Assembly (NCBI GenBank): GCA_964445985.1
Contig: CAYUMU010000020.1
Location: 13,756 to 77,755 of the forward strand
DNA length: 64,000 nucleotides
DNA from: CAYUMU01 sp964445985
Lineage (GTDB): Bacteria; Planctomycetota; Planctomycetia; Pirellulales; S012-138
Reading direction: 5' to 3'
Numbering within the stretch: position 1 is the stretch's first letter; the number at the start of each line of letters is the position of its first letter. The notes under the pieces are model-generated. The model had not been told where the DNA came from, did not search any database, and was given only the letters and a program-made list of their open reading frames with translations. The position numbers were made by a program, and so were the translations under genes. This document shows positions 44,591-53,702 of this stretch, piece by piece.

Positions 44591-45766
44591 ATGTTCTTCC
44601 AAGCCTTGCCGCTGGTGGCGCGCAACCTGGTACATCATCGCGCGCGGCTGCTGCTATCCATTTTGGGAATTGGCTTTGCCGTGGTGCTGATGTTCATGCA
44701 GATTGGCTTTCGCAACGCCCTGTTCGATAGCACCGTGCAATTGGTTCGCGAGCTCGATGCCGACTTGATCTTGTTCAGTAAGGGCAAGTACGCGCTGACC
44801 GTCACGCAGCGGTTCCCACGCGCCCGCGTGTTGCAGGCGGCGAGCGACGCGGGTGTGCGGGGGGCTTATCCGTTGTATGTCGATGCGTATGGAGCGACCT
44901 GGAAACGAAGCGGACCCCGGGTGAGTCGGTACATTCGCGTCCTGGCGTTCTCCCTGACCGACCCCATCTTTGTCGACGAAGATATTCGTAGCCAACTGGC
45001 AAAACTGCGCGAACCCAACACCGCCCTGATCGACCGGATGTCGAAGCGCGGGTTGTACGGGATCCCCACCAACAACGACGACCTGGCTGGACTGCCGGTG
45101 GAACTTGGCGGGCACGAATTGCGAATCGTGGGAACGTTTTCGCTGGGGACCGATTTTGGAACCGACGGCAATTTGCTCATGAGCGAGGTAAACTACGCCA
45201 AGTTCTTTGCCCGCCCCGGTCGCGGCGACCCGCTGGCCGAGGTGGACCTGGGCGTAATTCAATTGGATGACCCCAGCCAGGCGCTGGCAGTGAAAGAGCG
45301 GCTGGCGGCCGTCTTGCCAGACGATACGCGCGTGCTCACCAAGCAGGAATTTATCGATCGTGAGATTGCCTTCTGGCAGGCCAGCACGCCGATCGGCTAC
45401 ATCTTTTTTGTGGGCCTGATGATGGGCTGGATCGTGGGCTTTGTGATCTGCTATCAGATCATTTCTCGCGATATCTCCGACCACTTGGGCGAATATGCCA
45501 CGCTCAAGGCCATGGGTTACCGGCAGAGCTTTTTCGCCGGCGTGATCTTCTGGCAATCGGTCTGCTTGTCGGTCGTTAGTTTTCTGCCAGGGCTGATCGT
45601 GAGCCTGGGAATGTATTACGCCCTGAGCGAGTGGACCGGGCTACTGATGGAATTGACTTTCCCGAGGGCCATGCTGGTGTTCTGTCTCACGCTGCTGCTG
45701 TGCTTTGCCTCGGGTGGCTGGGCGATACGAGGTTTGATCCAATCCGACCCCGCCAAGCTGTTCTAA
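44591..45766 (+). CDS. ABC transporter permease, DevC-type, second
   Basis: A 391-residue permease with the same layout as the first: N-terminal helix LLLSILGIGFAVVLMFMQIGF, periplasmic domain with DADLILFSKGKYALTVTQRFP, and C-terminal helices (YIFFVGLMMGWIVGFVICYQII, LGEYATLKAMGYRQSF, VCLSVVSFLPGLIVSLGMYY, LVFCLTLLLCFASGGWAI). The first and second permeases are clearly related and arranged in tandem, probably forming a heterodimer. The stop overlaps the end of the convergent hydrolase gene by a few bases. No ATP-binding subunit follows. Confidence 0.9.
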   Translation: MFFQALPLVARNLVHHRARLLLSILGIGFAVVLMFMQIGFRNALFDSTVQLVRELDADLILFSKGKYALTVTQRFPRARVLQAASDAGVRGAYPLYVDAYGATWKRSGPRVSRYIRVLAFSLTDPIFVDEDIRSQLAKLREPNTALIDRMSKRGLYGIPTNNDDLAGLPVELGGHELRIVGTFSLGTDFGTDGNLLMSEVNYAKFFARPGRGDPLAEVDLGVIQLDDPSQALAVKERLAAVLPDDTRVLTKQEFIDREIAFWQASTPIGYIFFVGLMMGWIVGFVICYQIISRDISDHLGEYATLKAMGYRQSFFAGVIFWQSVCLSVVSFLPGLIVSLGMYYALSEWTGLLMELTFPRAMLVFCLTLLLCFASGGWAIRGLIQSDPAKLF

Positions 45767-46530
45767 GCGACAGTTCCGTTCAGCGGGTTTTGCGCCAGGT
45801 GCGCTCGGAGTTCGGCCAGCACCAACTCGCCACGCGTGAACGTGCTCACATGGTTGGCGCGGGGGATGATCGCCAGGCGGGCCGTGGGCACTTTTGCCAC
45901 ACACTCCCGCACGCGAGGCAAGCGAATGTCGCGTTCGCCGCAATAAAACAGGCAGGGCATCGTGAGCCGCTCCAGCACGCCCTCGGGGGGCCAACGCTGT
46001 TGGACGGAGGCGGCCAAGGCAATCAGGTCATTATCGACGGTTCGCGCCCTGGCTTCGCGCGGGAACCTTTCGCCGACCACGGTTTCCAGCGCCAGAATAA
46101 AGGCCGCGGGATCGCTGCCGTCGATGCCGATGAACGCCTGCCACGAATCTTCTGGCAGTGGATGCACGCCACCCACCGCCAAGGTTGCGATTCGTTGCGG
46201 CGCATGCAGCGCCAGGCCAAAGCCAATCCATCCGCCCATCGAATAGCCGCAATAGTGGGCGCGGTCGATGCCTTCTTGATCGAGGACGGCCGTGACATCG
46301 GCCGCTCGATGTCGCAGCGCGTAGGCTTCGGCGTGGTGGGGTTTATCGCTATGGCCGTGACCCCGGGCATCGATACAAATCACGCGGTAATCGACCGCAA
46401 GCTGTTCCACGTAACCATAAAATTGCCAGGAACGGAGGTCCGAGGCAAATCCATGCTGCAGCACCACCACCGGGCCGGCGCCGTAAGCCTGATAATGAAT
46501 GCGGATACCGTGATTGTCGGCAAAGGGCAT
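45763..46530 (-). CDS. Alpha/beta hydrolase
   Basis: A 255-residue alpha/beta-fold hydrolase. Oxyanion-hole motif HGFASDLRSW, then GHGHSDKP, and the nucleophile elbow GYSMGG with S97. A late Asp (GERDIRLP) and His (PRANHVSTF) complete the triad. Length is normal. Start ATG 46530 is chosen; TTG 46554 is in frame. Its stop overlaps the stop of the convergent permease gene by four bases, so the two 3' ends interlock. The substrate is unknown; similar proteins act on esters or lactones. Confidence 0.92.
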   Translation of the reverse strand: MPFADNHGIRIHYQAYGAGPVVVLQHGFASDLRSWQFYGYVEQLAVDYRVICIDARGHGHSDKPHHAEAYALRHRAADVTAVLDQEGIDRAHYCGYSMGGWIGFGLALHAPQRIATLAVGGVHPLPEDSWQAFIGIDGSDPAAFILALETVVGERFPREARARTVDNDLIALAASVQQRWPPEGVLERLTMPCLFYCGERDIRLPRVRECVAKVPTARLAIIPRANHVSTFTRGELVLAELRAHLAQNPLNGTVA

Positions 46531-46604
46531 GGGCGTACTCCCCGGCGCGGCCAAGAGCCGCGCGCTGTGGGGAAGGCAGTTTGCGCTAAGGTTGCAAAAA
46601 AACT

Positions 46605-49600
46605 CTATTGGGCAAAGGCGGGAATCGCGAGCAGGAGCAAACGCCGGTCGCTGGTCGCCACGGCAATCTCTTTGCCGTCGGGCGAATAAGCCACCGAATA
46701 AGCAGCGGGGGCAGGCAATTGCACATGATAGAGCAAGTTGCCATCGGCCGCATTCCAGATGAACAATTTGCCACTTTGATCGACGGTGGCAAACCGGTTG
46801 CCGGCTTTTTGATGGGCCATGTCTAGCACGGCCGCACTGTGGCCACGGCCTGTCCGAATCAGCGTGGCGGGCTCGCTAACTTTCAGTTTGTCCCAAACTT
46901 GCCAGAGGCCCACGGTATGACCGGCCAGCAGATAGCGATGATTGGGCGCCCAGGCCACCGCGTAGCAGGTCCCCATATTTTCGTCAGGCTGCCATTCACT
47001 GAGAGCCTTGCCTTGGAAATCCCAGTGGCGGAAGACGCCGTCGGCGGCCGCGGTCACAAAGTCGCTGCCTTCGCCGCGACAAGTCACGGCCTGCACCGCG
47101 GACCCTTGATGTTCGCAGCGAGCCGATTCCGTGCCCGTGGCCAGATCCCACACGCGGGCCGTGCCGTCGGCCGAAGCGGAGATCAATTGCTTGCCATTGG
47201 CGCTATAAGCCAGGTCAAACACCTGACGCTCGTGCCCAGAAAGCACCTGAACCACGGGAGCGGTGGCGGCAAACCAGCGCTTGGCCGTGCGATCGAGCGC
47301 CGTGCTGTAAAACTCACCATCGGCGGCAAAGGCCAAGGCCACGATGGCTGCCGTATGGCCGGTGCATTGCTGCGTAACATCCAGTTTTCCGGCGTCTGAC
47401 AGGTGAAGGTTCACGATGCCGCCCTGGTCGTCTCCGACCAGAATGCGCGAGGCGTTGTCATCGAGCGCGACCGCGCGTAATTTTTGCGGCGATTGCCAGG
47501 TAGCTCCCGGCTGGCCCGTGGCGGCCTCCCATAACTGGAGCTTGCCTTCGTCGTTTACCGCGGCCAACGTCTGGCCGTCGCCGCTAACGGCGATCCCCGT
47601 CGCAGGTGATTTGCCCCAGGGCAACCGTTGCTGCTGCTTGAGATCTTCCACGCTCCACAGGGCGACATGGCCATCTTCGCCCGCCGAAAATGCCTGTTCG
47701 CCCGAGGGACTGATCGCCAGCGAACGAACCGCGCCGGCATGGGCAACCGCCGCCTGATTCACCGCGGAAATATGGGTACGCAGGGCCTTGTCGGTACTGC
47801 CGCTAAAAATGGCGCGGCCGTCGGCGGTGGCCGCCACGGCGAGCAGACCGGCAGTGTGCCCTGGGAAGGTTTCGATCAACCGGGGATGGCCCGGCTCCAG
47901 CTTCAGGTCGAAGACCCGCACCAGCGGATCGTCGGTAGCCGTCACCAGGCGTTCGCCCGCGGCGGTGAGCTCCAACGAACGGATGCCTGCGGGAAGCGTG
48001 AGCTCCCAGAGGGGCTTGGCGTCGGCGGTCGTCCAGGCTCGAGCAATCTTGTCAGCGCCGCCGGCGACGAGGGTGGCGCCGTCGGGGCTCAAGCTTAACG
48101 CCTGCACGGCCGCGGCGCTGCCCGCAAATGAATGCTTTGGCATGCCTGCCTCGAGTTCCCACTGGCGAACGGTTTTATCCGCGCCGGCCGAATACAGGAG
48201 TTTATCGTCGGGCGAAACCGCAAGCGCCGACACCGCGCCGGCATGACCGAGAAGCACTTGTTGCAAGCTCAGCGGAACCACGCGAAGTTTGCCATCGGCG
48301 CCCGCCACCAGCAGTTGGTTAGCCACGGAATGCGGGGCGATTCCCGCGCTCGTGACCGGCAACGCCACGCTTTCACCCAGCAGGGGATTGGCCGTGAGGT
48401 GTGCCTCGTAGAAGCGAAGTTTGTTGTCGGCCGCGCTCACGCCGAGGCGTTTTCCGCCGTCAACATAAGAGATCGCGGTTACGGGAGAGCCCACCGCGAG
48501 CTTCTTGATGAGGCTGGTGTCGGCGAGCTTCCACAGCAGGACCTCGGCCGATTTTCGCGTGGGATCGCCACCCGCGGCCAGTTGGTCGCCCGCCGGCGAG
48601 ATGCTCACATAGGCCAAGGGGGTGTCGCCACTGCTGAAGGTTTGCAAAAGCTTGCCTTCCAGATCCCACCGCTTGGCCAACTTGTCCTCGCCCACGGTAA
48701 CCAACGACTTGCCATCGGCCGCCACATCGAGCGCGTGGGCTCCGCCAACGTGAGCCACCACCATGCGCTCGGCCGCCAGGGGAAAGCGGCGGAGGGTCTT
48801 GTCGGCGCCCACGGTCACCAGCCAGCGCCCATCGTGGGAAATCGCCGAGTCGGGGACGGCGCCGGTATGTCCTGCAAAGTACTGGAGCTCTTTGCCCAGG
48901 GTCAGATCGAACGTGCGACTGATGGCATCGTCTCCGCTGACCGCCACGCGGTTCCCATCAGGCGAAATCGAGAGCGAACGCACCACCGCCGGCTGGGGCA
49001 ACGCGTGAACCGCCTTGGCGTCCGCCAGATTCCACACGCGAACCTGTTTGTCGTTGCCGGCGGCCACCACCAGGGCAGGCTTCTCGGCAAAGGCCACCGC
49101 CGTAACGGCATCGGCCGAACCAGCAAAAGTTCTGGCCACGCTGCCATCGGCCAGATTCCAGAGCCGCACCGTCTTGTCCGCACCGCCCGAGAGAAGCTGG
49201 CCGTCGGGCAAAAACGTGACGCAATTGACCGCGCCCTGGTGACCGGTGAGCACCTGTCGCAAAGCCGTGGTGGTGAAACACAATTGTTGGTCTTTATCGG
49301 CCAGGGCCAGCGTATTGCTGCCAGCGAGCGGGGCGAATGCGCCCTCCTTCGCGAGGCCGGCCAGCGATTCTTGCAGCTTGCCAGTCGCGGGATCCACCAA
49401 TAGCAGTTGCCCATTCGCCAGCGATGCCGCGAGGTCGATCCGGGGCGCGCCCGCGGCGGCACTGGTTACCGAGCGAAACACCAACTGTTGGCAGGCGGCC
49501 GGCGTGGCGATCTTTTGCAGTTGCTTTCCGTCTGCCGCGTTCCACACGAAGATAGCGTTATCGTCGCCCCCCGCCGCGATCTGTCCGGCCGCATTGGCGA

Positions 49601-52112
49601 CAACCGACCGCAAGGCCTTGGCGGCGCCGTCCAGTTTGCGAACTTCCTTACCGGTGTTGTCCCACAGCCGAGCCAGGTGGTCTTCGCCCACGCTGACCAG
49701 TTGTGGCGAATTGGGCAACATCGCCAACGCGGTGACCGGCCCCGTGTGGGCTTCGATGGCGGTCATCTCTTCAGTTAAGGCGGCGGGCCTGGTAGCCTCC
49801 AGGCCCGATTTTTCGGAGTATTTCCAATAACGCAGCGCGCCGTCGGCGTGGCCGGTGGCCAACCAGGGCTCGGCGGCGTGTATTGCCAGGCAGGTGATGG
49901 GCGAGCCGGTTGCTTGCGGTTTGCCACTTGGCTTGGCCGTGGCCACATCCCAGGCTTGCAAGTTTCCTTCGGCATCGCCGGTCAGCAGTTGTTTGCCGCC
50001 GGGGGCGAAGGCCAATGCCGAAATCAATGCTTTGGCCACGGGAAGCTTGGTCGGCGCCAGTTTGGGAGCGATTTTCTTGGGGGGAGCGGCTTGCTCTTTC
50101 GCAGCTTTCCGCGGGGTAGCGAAGTACTCTTGGACCGGCTCGGTCTTGTAAAGTTGCAACGTGCCATCGGCGGCGACCACGGCCACCGCGCTGCCATCGG
50201 CAGCCGACGCGATCGCGCGGATCGCCGATTTTTGCGGCGAATTGTCGATCGGCGTTCGCGCGGGCTGCCAGAGAAAAATACTGCCATCGGCAGCGGCCGT
50301 GGCGATCTGCCCGCTGGCCGGCGAAACGGCCAGGTCGATGACGCGGTCTTGATGGCTGCTCCACTGCGAAACCGCGGCGCCGTCGCTGGCCCTCAAGGCT
50401 TGAACGGTGTGGCCCGTGGTCGCCGGATTGCCGATCGACGCTCGGTACAAAACTTCTCCCGCGGGATCAAAGGCCAGGGTCGCCAGCGGCTCGGTCAGGT
50501 CTTTTCGTTCGTGGAGCACCTTGCCCGTGGTCGAGTCGAAGAACGTAAGCGTTTGATCATTTCCGGCGGCGGATCGGGCCGATTGGGAACTTACCGCCAG
50601 CGACTTGAGCGGCGCGGCGGCGGGCGGCGTTTCCGCGGTCGCGGTTTGAGGAAGCTGCCACAGTTTCCAACTCCCGTCGGCCCCCACGGAATAGAGACTG
50701 GCGGAGCCGGGCGCGAACTTCAGGCCGCGAACGCCGCCGGGGTGAGCCCCCAGGTTGGCGACCGTGGCAAAGTCTTTGTTGGAAGCCGGCCGGTGAAAAA
50801 CGTGCAAGGCGCCGGTCGTGTCGCCCAAGGTCAGCCACAGGCCATCGTCGCTAACCGCCAGGGCCGTGGGCGCTTGTTCCAGCTTGGTGGCGACCGCGGT
50901 TTTCTTGAAGTCGGGTAGTTGCCACAGATTGAGTGACTTGTCGGCGCCCAAAGTGGCGGCAAAGGCTTGCCGCGGCGAAACAGCCAAGGCTTGGATCGCT
51001 TTGGCATCGGCCTCGACTTCTTGCCAAGACCGGGGCACGTTCCACAGGCGGATGACACCATCTTGTCCGGCCGTTACCAGCGACTGGCCGGCCGCCAGGT
51101 ATCGCATGGCATGAACGGCTCCCTCGTGGCCGACCAAGGTGCCGGCAGGCTTGCCATCTTGAGCATTGAACAATGCAACCACGCCCAACTGACTGCCGGC
51201 CGCAACCAGCGGCGCCTTGGCGGCGGAAATCGTGACCGAGGTAACGGGTCCGGAGGGGTGGCTCAGCGTGTGCAGCACATCGCCCTTGGCAGCGCTGATC
51301 ACCCGCACCGTGGCGTCGGCCGAACTGGCAACCACGCGGGCTCCATCGGGCGCCACCGCCACGGAGTTTACGGCGGCTCCAAAGGCAATGGGAGCCCGAA
51401 GGGCGGGGGCAGGCCAGGCAAGTTCGCGAAGGCTGCCATCGGTGGAGCCGGTCAATAGCCGCTTGCCTTCGGGGTGGAAGGCAAGCGAAGTCAGCGGCGG
51501 GCCGTGCCACGTGGCTTGAACGGCCGTGTCAGAAAGTTTCCAGGCGCGGAGCGAACCATCGTCACAGGCAGCCAGCACGTATTGCCCATCGGGGCTCAAC
51601 GCCGACGCGGTAATGGCTGCGGTGCTGCCGGCGAAATCGCGCAGCGTTGCATTGGTTTCCTGGTTCCAGAGCCGCAGCAATCGGCCCGTGTCGCCCGTCA
51701 CCACGCGCTTGCCGTCGGGCGAAACGGCCAACGTGCGGGGATCGCCGGCAAAGCTGGTAAAGGCCGCCAACGGCGCGCGGGCCGGCAAATCGTAAATGCG
51801 AATCTCGCGATCGATGCCGGCCGAGGCAAATTGCCGACCATTGGGCGACATGGCCAACGAGAGGATGGCGCCGCGGTGGGCGGGGATGGTGCGGATGCGC
51901 TCCCCGGTGGCGCGATCCCAAATCCGCAGCACGCCATCCACATCGGCCGAGACCAGCGTCTTGCCATCGGGTGCATAGGCGGCGCTATATAGCGGCGCCT
52001 CGTGCCCTTCCAGCCAGGTGATTTCTTGGGCCTGAGCGGGCCGAGCTTCACCGACCAAGGCGAGGGCAAGCCCATGGATAAGCCCGAGAAGCAAGAATGC
52101 GATCCAACGCAT
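46605..52112 (-). CDS. Giant secreted WD40-repeat protein
   Basis: A 1835-residue protein with signal peptide MRWIAFLLLGLIHGLALALVGEARPAQAQ, followed by an almost unbroken series of WD40 repeats (units of about 42 residues, such as GHEAPLYSAAYAPDGK, VLRIWDRATGE, then DGKTLVSADVDG); at this length about 40 units fit, enough for five to six seven-bladed propellers. A Lys/Pro-rich break (KEQAAPPKKIAPKLAPTKLP) lies near residue 660. The repeats vary strongly and are not recent copies. The start ATG 52112 has AGGAG nine bases upstream; the frame to 52319 is without similarity. Planctomycetes have many such proteins, whose role is presumably protein-protein scaffolding. The last residues are PAFAQ. 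Confidence 0.9.
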   Translation of the reverse strand: MRWIAFLLLGLIHGLALALVGEARPAQAQEITWLEGHEAPLYSAAYAPDGKTLVSADVDGVLRIWDRATGERIRTIPAHRGAILSLAMSPNGRQFASAGIDREIRIYDLPARAPLAAFTSFAGDPRTLAVSPDGKRVVTGDTGRLLRLWNQETNATLRDFAGSTAAITASALSPDGQYVLAACDDGSLRAWKLSDTAVQATWHGPPLTSLAFHPEGKRLLTGSTDGSLRELAWPAPALRAPIAFGAAVNSVAVAPDGARVVASSADATVRVISAAKGDVLHTLSHPSGPVTSVTISAAKAPLVAAGSQLGVVALFNAQDGKPAGTLVGHEGAVHAMRYLAAGQSLVTAGQDGVIRLWNVPRSWQEVEADAKAIQALAVSPRQAFAATLGADKSLNLWQLPDFKKTAVATKLEQAPTALAVSDDGLWLTLGDTTGALHVFHRPASNKDFATVANLGAHPGGVRGLKFAPGSASLYSVGADGSWKLWQLPQTATAETPPAAAPLKSLAVSSQSARSAAGNDQTLTFFDSTTGKVLHERKDLTEPLATLAFDPAGEVLYRASIGNPATTGHTVQALRASDGAAVSQWSSHQDRVIDLAVSPASGQIATAAADGSIFLWQPARTPIDNSPQKSAIRAIASAADGSAVAVVAADGTLQLYKTEPVQEYFATPRKAAKEQAAPPKKIAPKLAPTKLPVAKALISALAFAPGGKQLLTGDAEGNLQAWDVATAKPSGKPQATGSPITCLAIHAAEPWLATGHADGALRYWKYSEKSGLEATRPAALTEEMTAIEAHTGPVTALAMLPNSPQLVSVGEDHLARLWDNTGKEVRKLDGAAKALRSVVANAAGQIAAGGDDNAIFVWNAADGKQLQKIATPAACQQLVFRSVTSAAAGAPRIDLAASLANGQLLLVDPATGKLQESLAGLAKEGAFAPLAGSNTLALADKDQQLCFTTTALRQVLTGHQGAVNCVTFLPDGQLLSGGADKTVRLWNLADGSVARTFAGSADAVTAVAFAEKPALVVAAGNDKQVRVWNLADAKAVHALPQPAVVRSLSISPDGNRVAVSGDDAISRTFDLTLGKELQYFAGHTGAVPDSAISHDGRWLVTVGADKTLRRFPLAAERMVVAHVGGAHALDVAADGKSLVTVGEDKLAKRWDLEGKLLQTFSSGDTPLAYVSISPAGDQLAAGGDPTRKSAEVLLWKLADTSLIKKLAVGSPVTAISYVDGGKRLGVSAADNKLRFYEAHLTANPLLGESVALPVTSAGIAPHSVANQLLVAGADGKLRVVPLSLQQVLLGHAGAVSALAVSPDDKLLYSAGADKTVRQWELEAGMPKHSFAGSAAAVQALSLSPDGATLVAGGADKIARAWTTADAKPLWELTLPAGIRSLELTAAGERLVTATDDPLVRVFDLKLEPGHPRLIETFPGHTAGLLAVAATADGRAIFSGSTDKALRTHISAVNQAAVAHAGAVRSLAISPSGEQAFSAGEDGHVALWSVEDLKQQQRLPWGKSPATGIAVSGDGQTLAAVNDEGKLQLWEAATGQPGATWQSPQKLRAVALDDNASRILVGDDQGGIVNLHLSDAGKLDVTQQCTGHTAAIVALAFAADGEFYSTALDRTAKRWFAATAPVVQVLSGHERQVFDLAYSANGKQLISASADGTARVWDLATGTESARCEHQGSAVQAVTCRGEGSDFVTAAADGVFRHWDFQGKALSEWQPDENMGTCYAVAWAPNHRYLLAGHTVGLWQVWDKLKVSEPATLIRTGRGHSAAVLDMAHQKAGNRFATVDQSGKLFIWNAADGNLLYHVQLPAPAAYSVAYSPDGKEIAVATSDRRLLLLAIPAFAQ

Positions 52113-52343
52113 ATTGTGTGTCTCCTGATCAAACGAAGTAACTCGCGTTGCTGGAACACCAGGATACCGTGGCAGGGTGCGCACTTCACGGGAAAGTCCG
52201 AGAGAGCCCCCCACGGACGCGGGGATTCCGCGGCTTACGCGGGTTGCTGGTTGGCAGGGGGGGAGGCAGGCCCAAAAGGTCGGCCACGCCGCGCGTGCGC
52301 ACGCAGATCCCGGACCCAATCAACGGAACGAACGGCAGTCTGC

Positions 52344-53651
52344 CTAACCGGGTTGAGAAGCGGCTTCGTCGTTCAGTATGAAGTTGCCAGGGCGCGTTTT
52401 CATGATGGGGGCTTGGATTGCCTGAGGGCCGGCGCCGTCGCTTAGCCAGGTGCAATTGCCTCCGCTCAACTGAGCGTGGAGGGCCACGTCGCGGGCCTTT
52501 CGCACCATCTGGAATAATGTCTCGCCCGGCAGCACGCGCGTTACCCCGCAGCTAATCGTGACATCGAGCGGGCCATCATTCCATTCAAAGTAAGACTCGG
52601 CGACCGTTTGCCGAATACGTTCCACCGCCGCGGTGGCACTACGGGGACCGGTGTCTCCCAAGAAAGCAGCGAAGCCAGCGCCGCTCACGCGGCAGCCCAA
52701 GTCGGCTCCGCGGTCGACTCGCAGTGTGCAAGAAATGATTCGACCCACGGCGGTCAGCAAGCGATCACCGGCCCGAGGGCCAACCTGCTTGTTGATGGCC
52801 GCCAAATGATCCACGGATATCCAGCCCAAGCAGGCCTCACGCTGACCATGCGGGTCGCTCGAGCGGTAGCTATCGAGGTATTTTTGTAGGCCCGAGAGGT
52901 TATTCAAACCGGTCAGCTCGTCAATCAAGAGCTCGCGGGGCAATTGACCAAGCTGCTGCCCTTCTCGCATTGCTGCCGCAAACGCTGCTTGCTGAGCGTC
53001 TCGCAATCGGTGGCACAGGTCGAGCAGCCGGTTCAACTCGGGGAGCAACTGTCGCGCCGCCTCCGCCGGGTCGAGATCCAGATCGAGCGATCGAAGATTG
53101 CTGTTCGTGGTTTCCAGTTGCGCCATTTGCTCCCAGAAAACACGTTGCAGCTCCGCCAGGGCGATGGCTGACTCGTTTTGCTCCGAGAATGAGGCTTCCA
53201 ACGAGGGATGGCCCTCCAACTGCGCAAACCAAGCCTGGTTTGCCAGGGTCAGGTCGTGCACGATCTTGCGAATGGCGTGGGCGGCCGGTTTAAGCTGTGT
53301 CGCTCGGAGGCGCGCATCGAGGGCGACCAGTTGCTCTCGGTACTCGCCCACATGGAAACGCAGCAGCGGATTGCCCGAGGCGGCAGCGTTTTTGGCGCCG
53401 GAATCCTCTTCCCAAGTGTTCAACCAGGCCGAGGGCAAGCTGTTGGCTGGCGCGCCTGGCGAGGCGGTCCAGGCCGTCCCTTCGCCATGGCCAAGACTCG
53501 CAGCGGAGGTCAACGGCCGGGCATGAGGAAGGTGATCCCAGTCGGCTGCCAGGTACGGATCGGTGGCGCAAAGTCGTCGAAAACGTATCGAGAGCATGTA
53601 ACCCAACGCCAGGTTGCCTACGGCAATACACAGGATCAGGGCAATTAACAT
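52344..53651 (-). CDS. GGDEF-domain protein with degenerate active site
   Basis: A 435-residue protein: an N-terminal membrane helix (MLIALILCIAVGNLALGYML), a Ser/Pro/Gly-rich region, a long helical segment (100-235), and a GGDEF domain beginning with DELTGLNNLSGLQKYLD (244-260). The signature reads SGAGF (323-327) in place of GGDEF, so the catalytic acid pair is lost and diguanylate cyclase activity is not expected. The inhibitory site RxxD is kept as RGAD (314-317), five residues before the signature. I infer a membrane-bound c-di-GMP receptor. It follows the CheV-HPt gene on the same strand with a 51-base gap. Confidence 0.88.
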   Translation of the reverse strand: MLIALILCIAVGNLALGYMLSIRFRRLCATDPYLAADWDHLPHARPLTSAASLGHGEGTAWTASPGAPANSLPSAWLNTWEEDSGAKNAAASGNPLLRFHVGEYREQLVALDARLRATQLKPAAHAIRKIVHDLTLANQAWFAQLEGHPSLEASFSEQNESAIALAELQRVFWEQMAQLETTNSNLRSLDLDLDPAEAARQLLPELNRLLDLCHRLRDAQQAAFAAAMREGQQLGQLPRELLIDELTGLNNLSGLQKYLDSYRSSDPHGQREACLGWISVDHLAAINKQVGPRAGDRLLTAVGRIISCTLRVDRGADLGCRVSGAGFAAFLGDTGPRSATAAVERIRQTVAESYFEWNDGPLDVTISCGVTRVLPGETLFQMVRKARDVALHAQLSGGNCTWLSDGAGPQAIQAPIMKTRPGNFILNDEAASQPG

Positions 53652-53702
53652 TTCAGACCCTCTGCCCTGCCTGGCGAATAGGAGTGTGCAACCACGTAAC
53701 CG

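Noticed and set aside
48132..49403. 423-codon frame antisense to the WD40 gene
   Set aside because: Shadow of repeated WD40 codons; its composition mirrors the repeats and there is no ribosome binding site.
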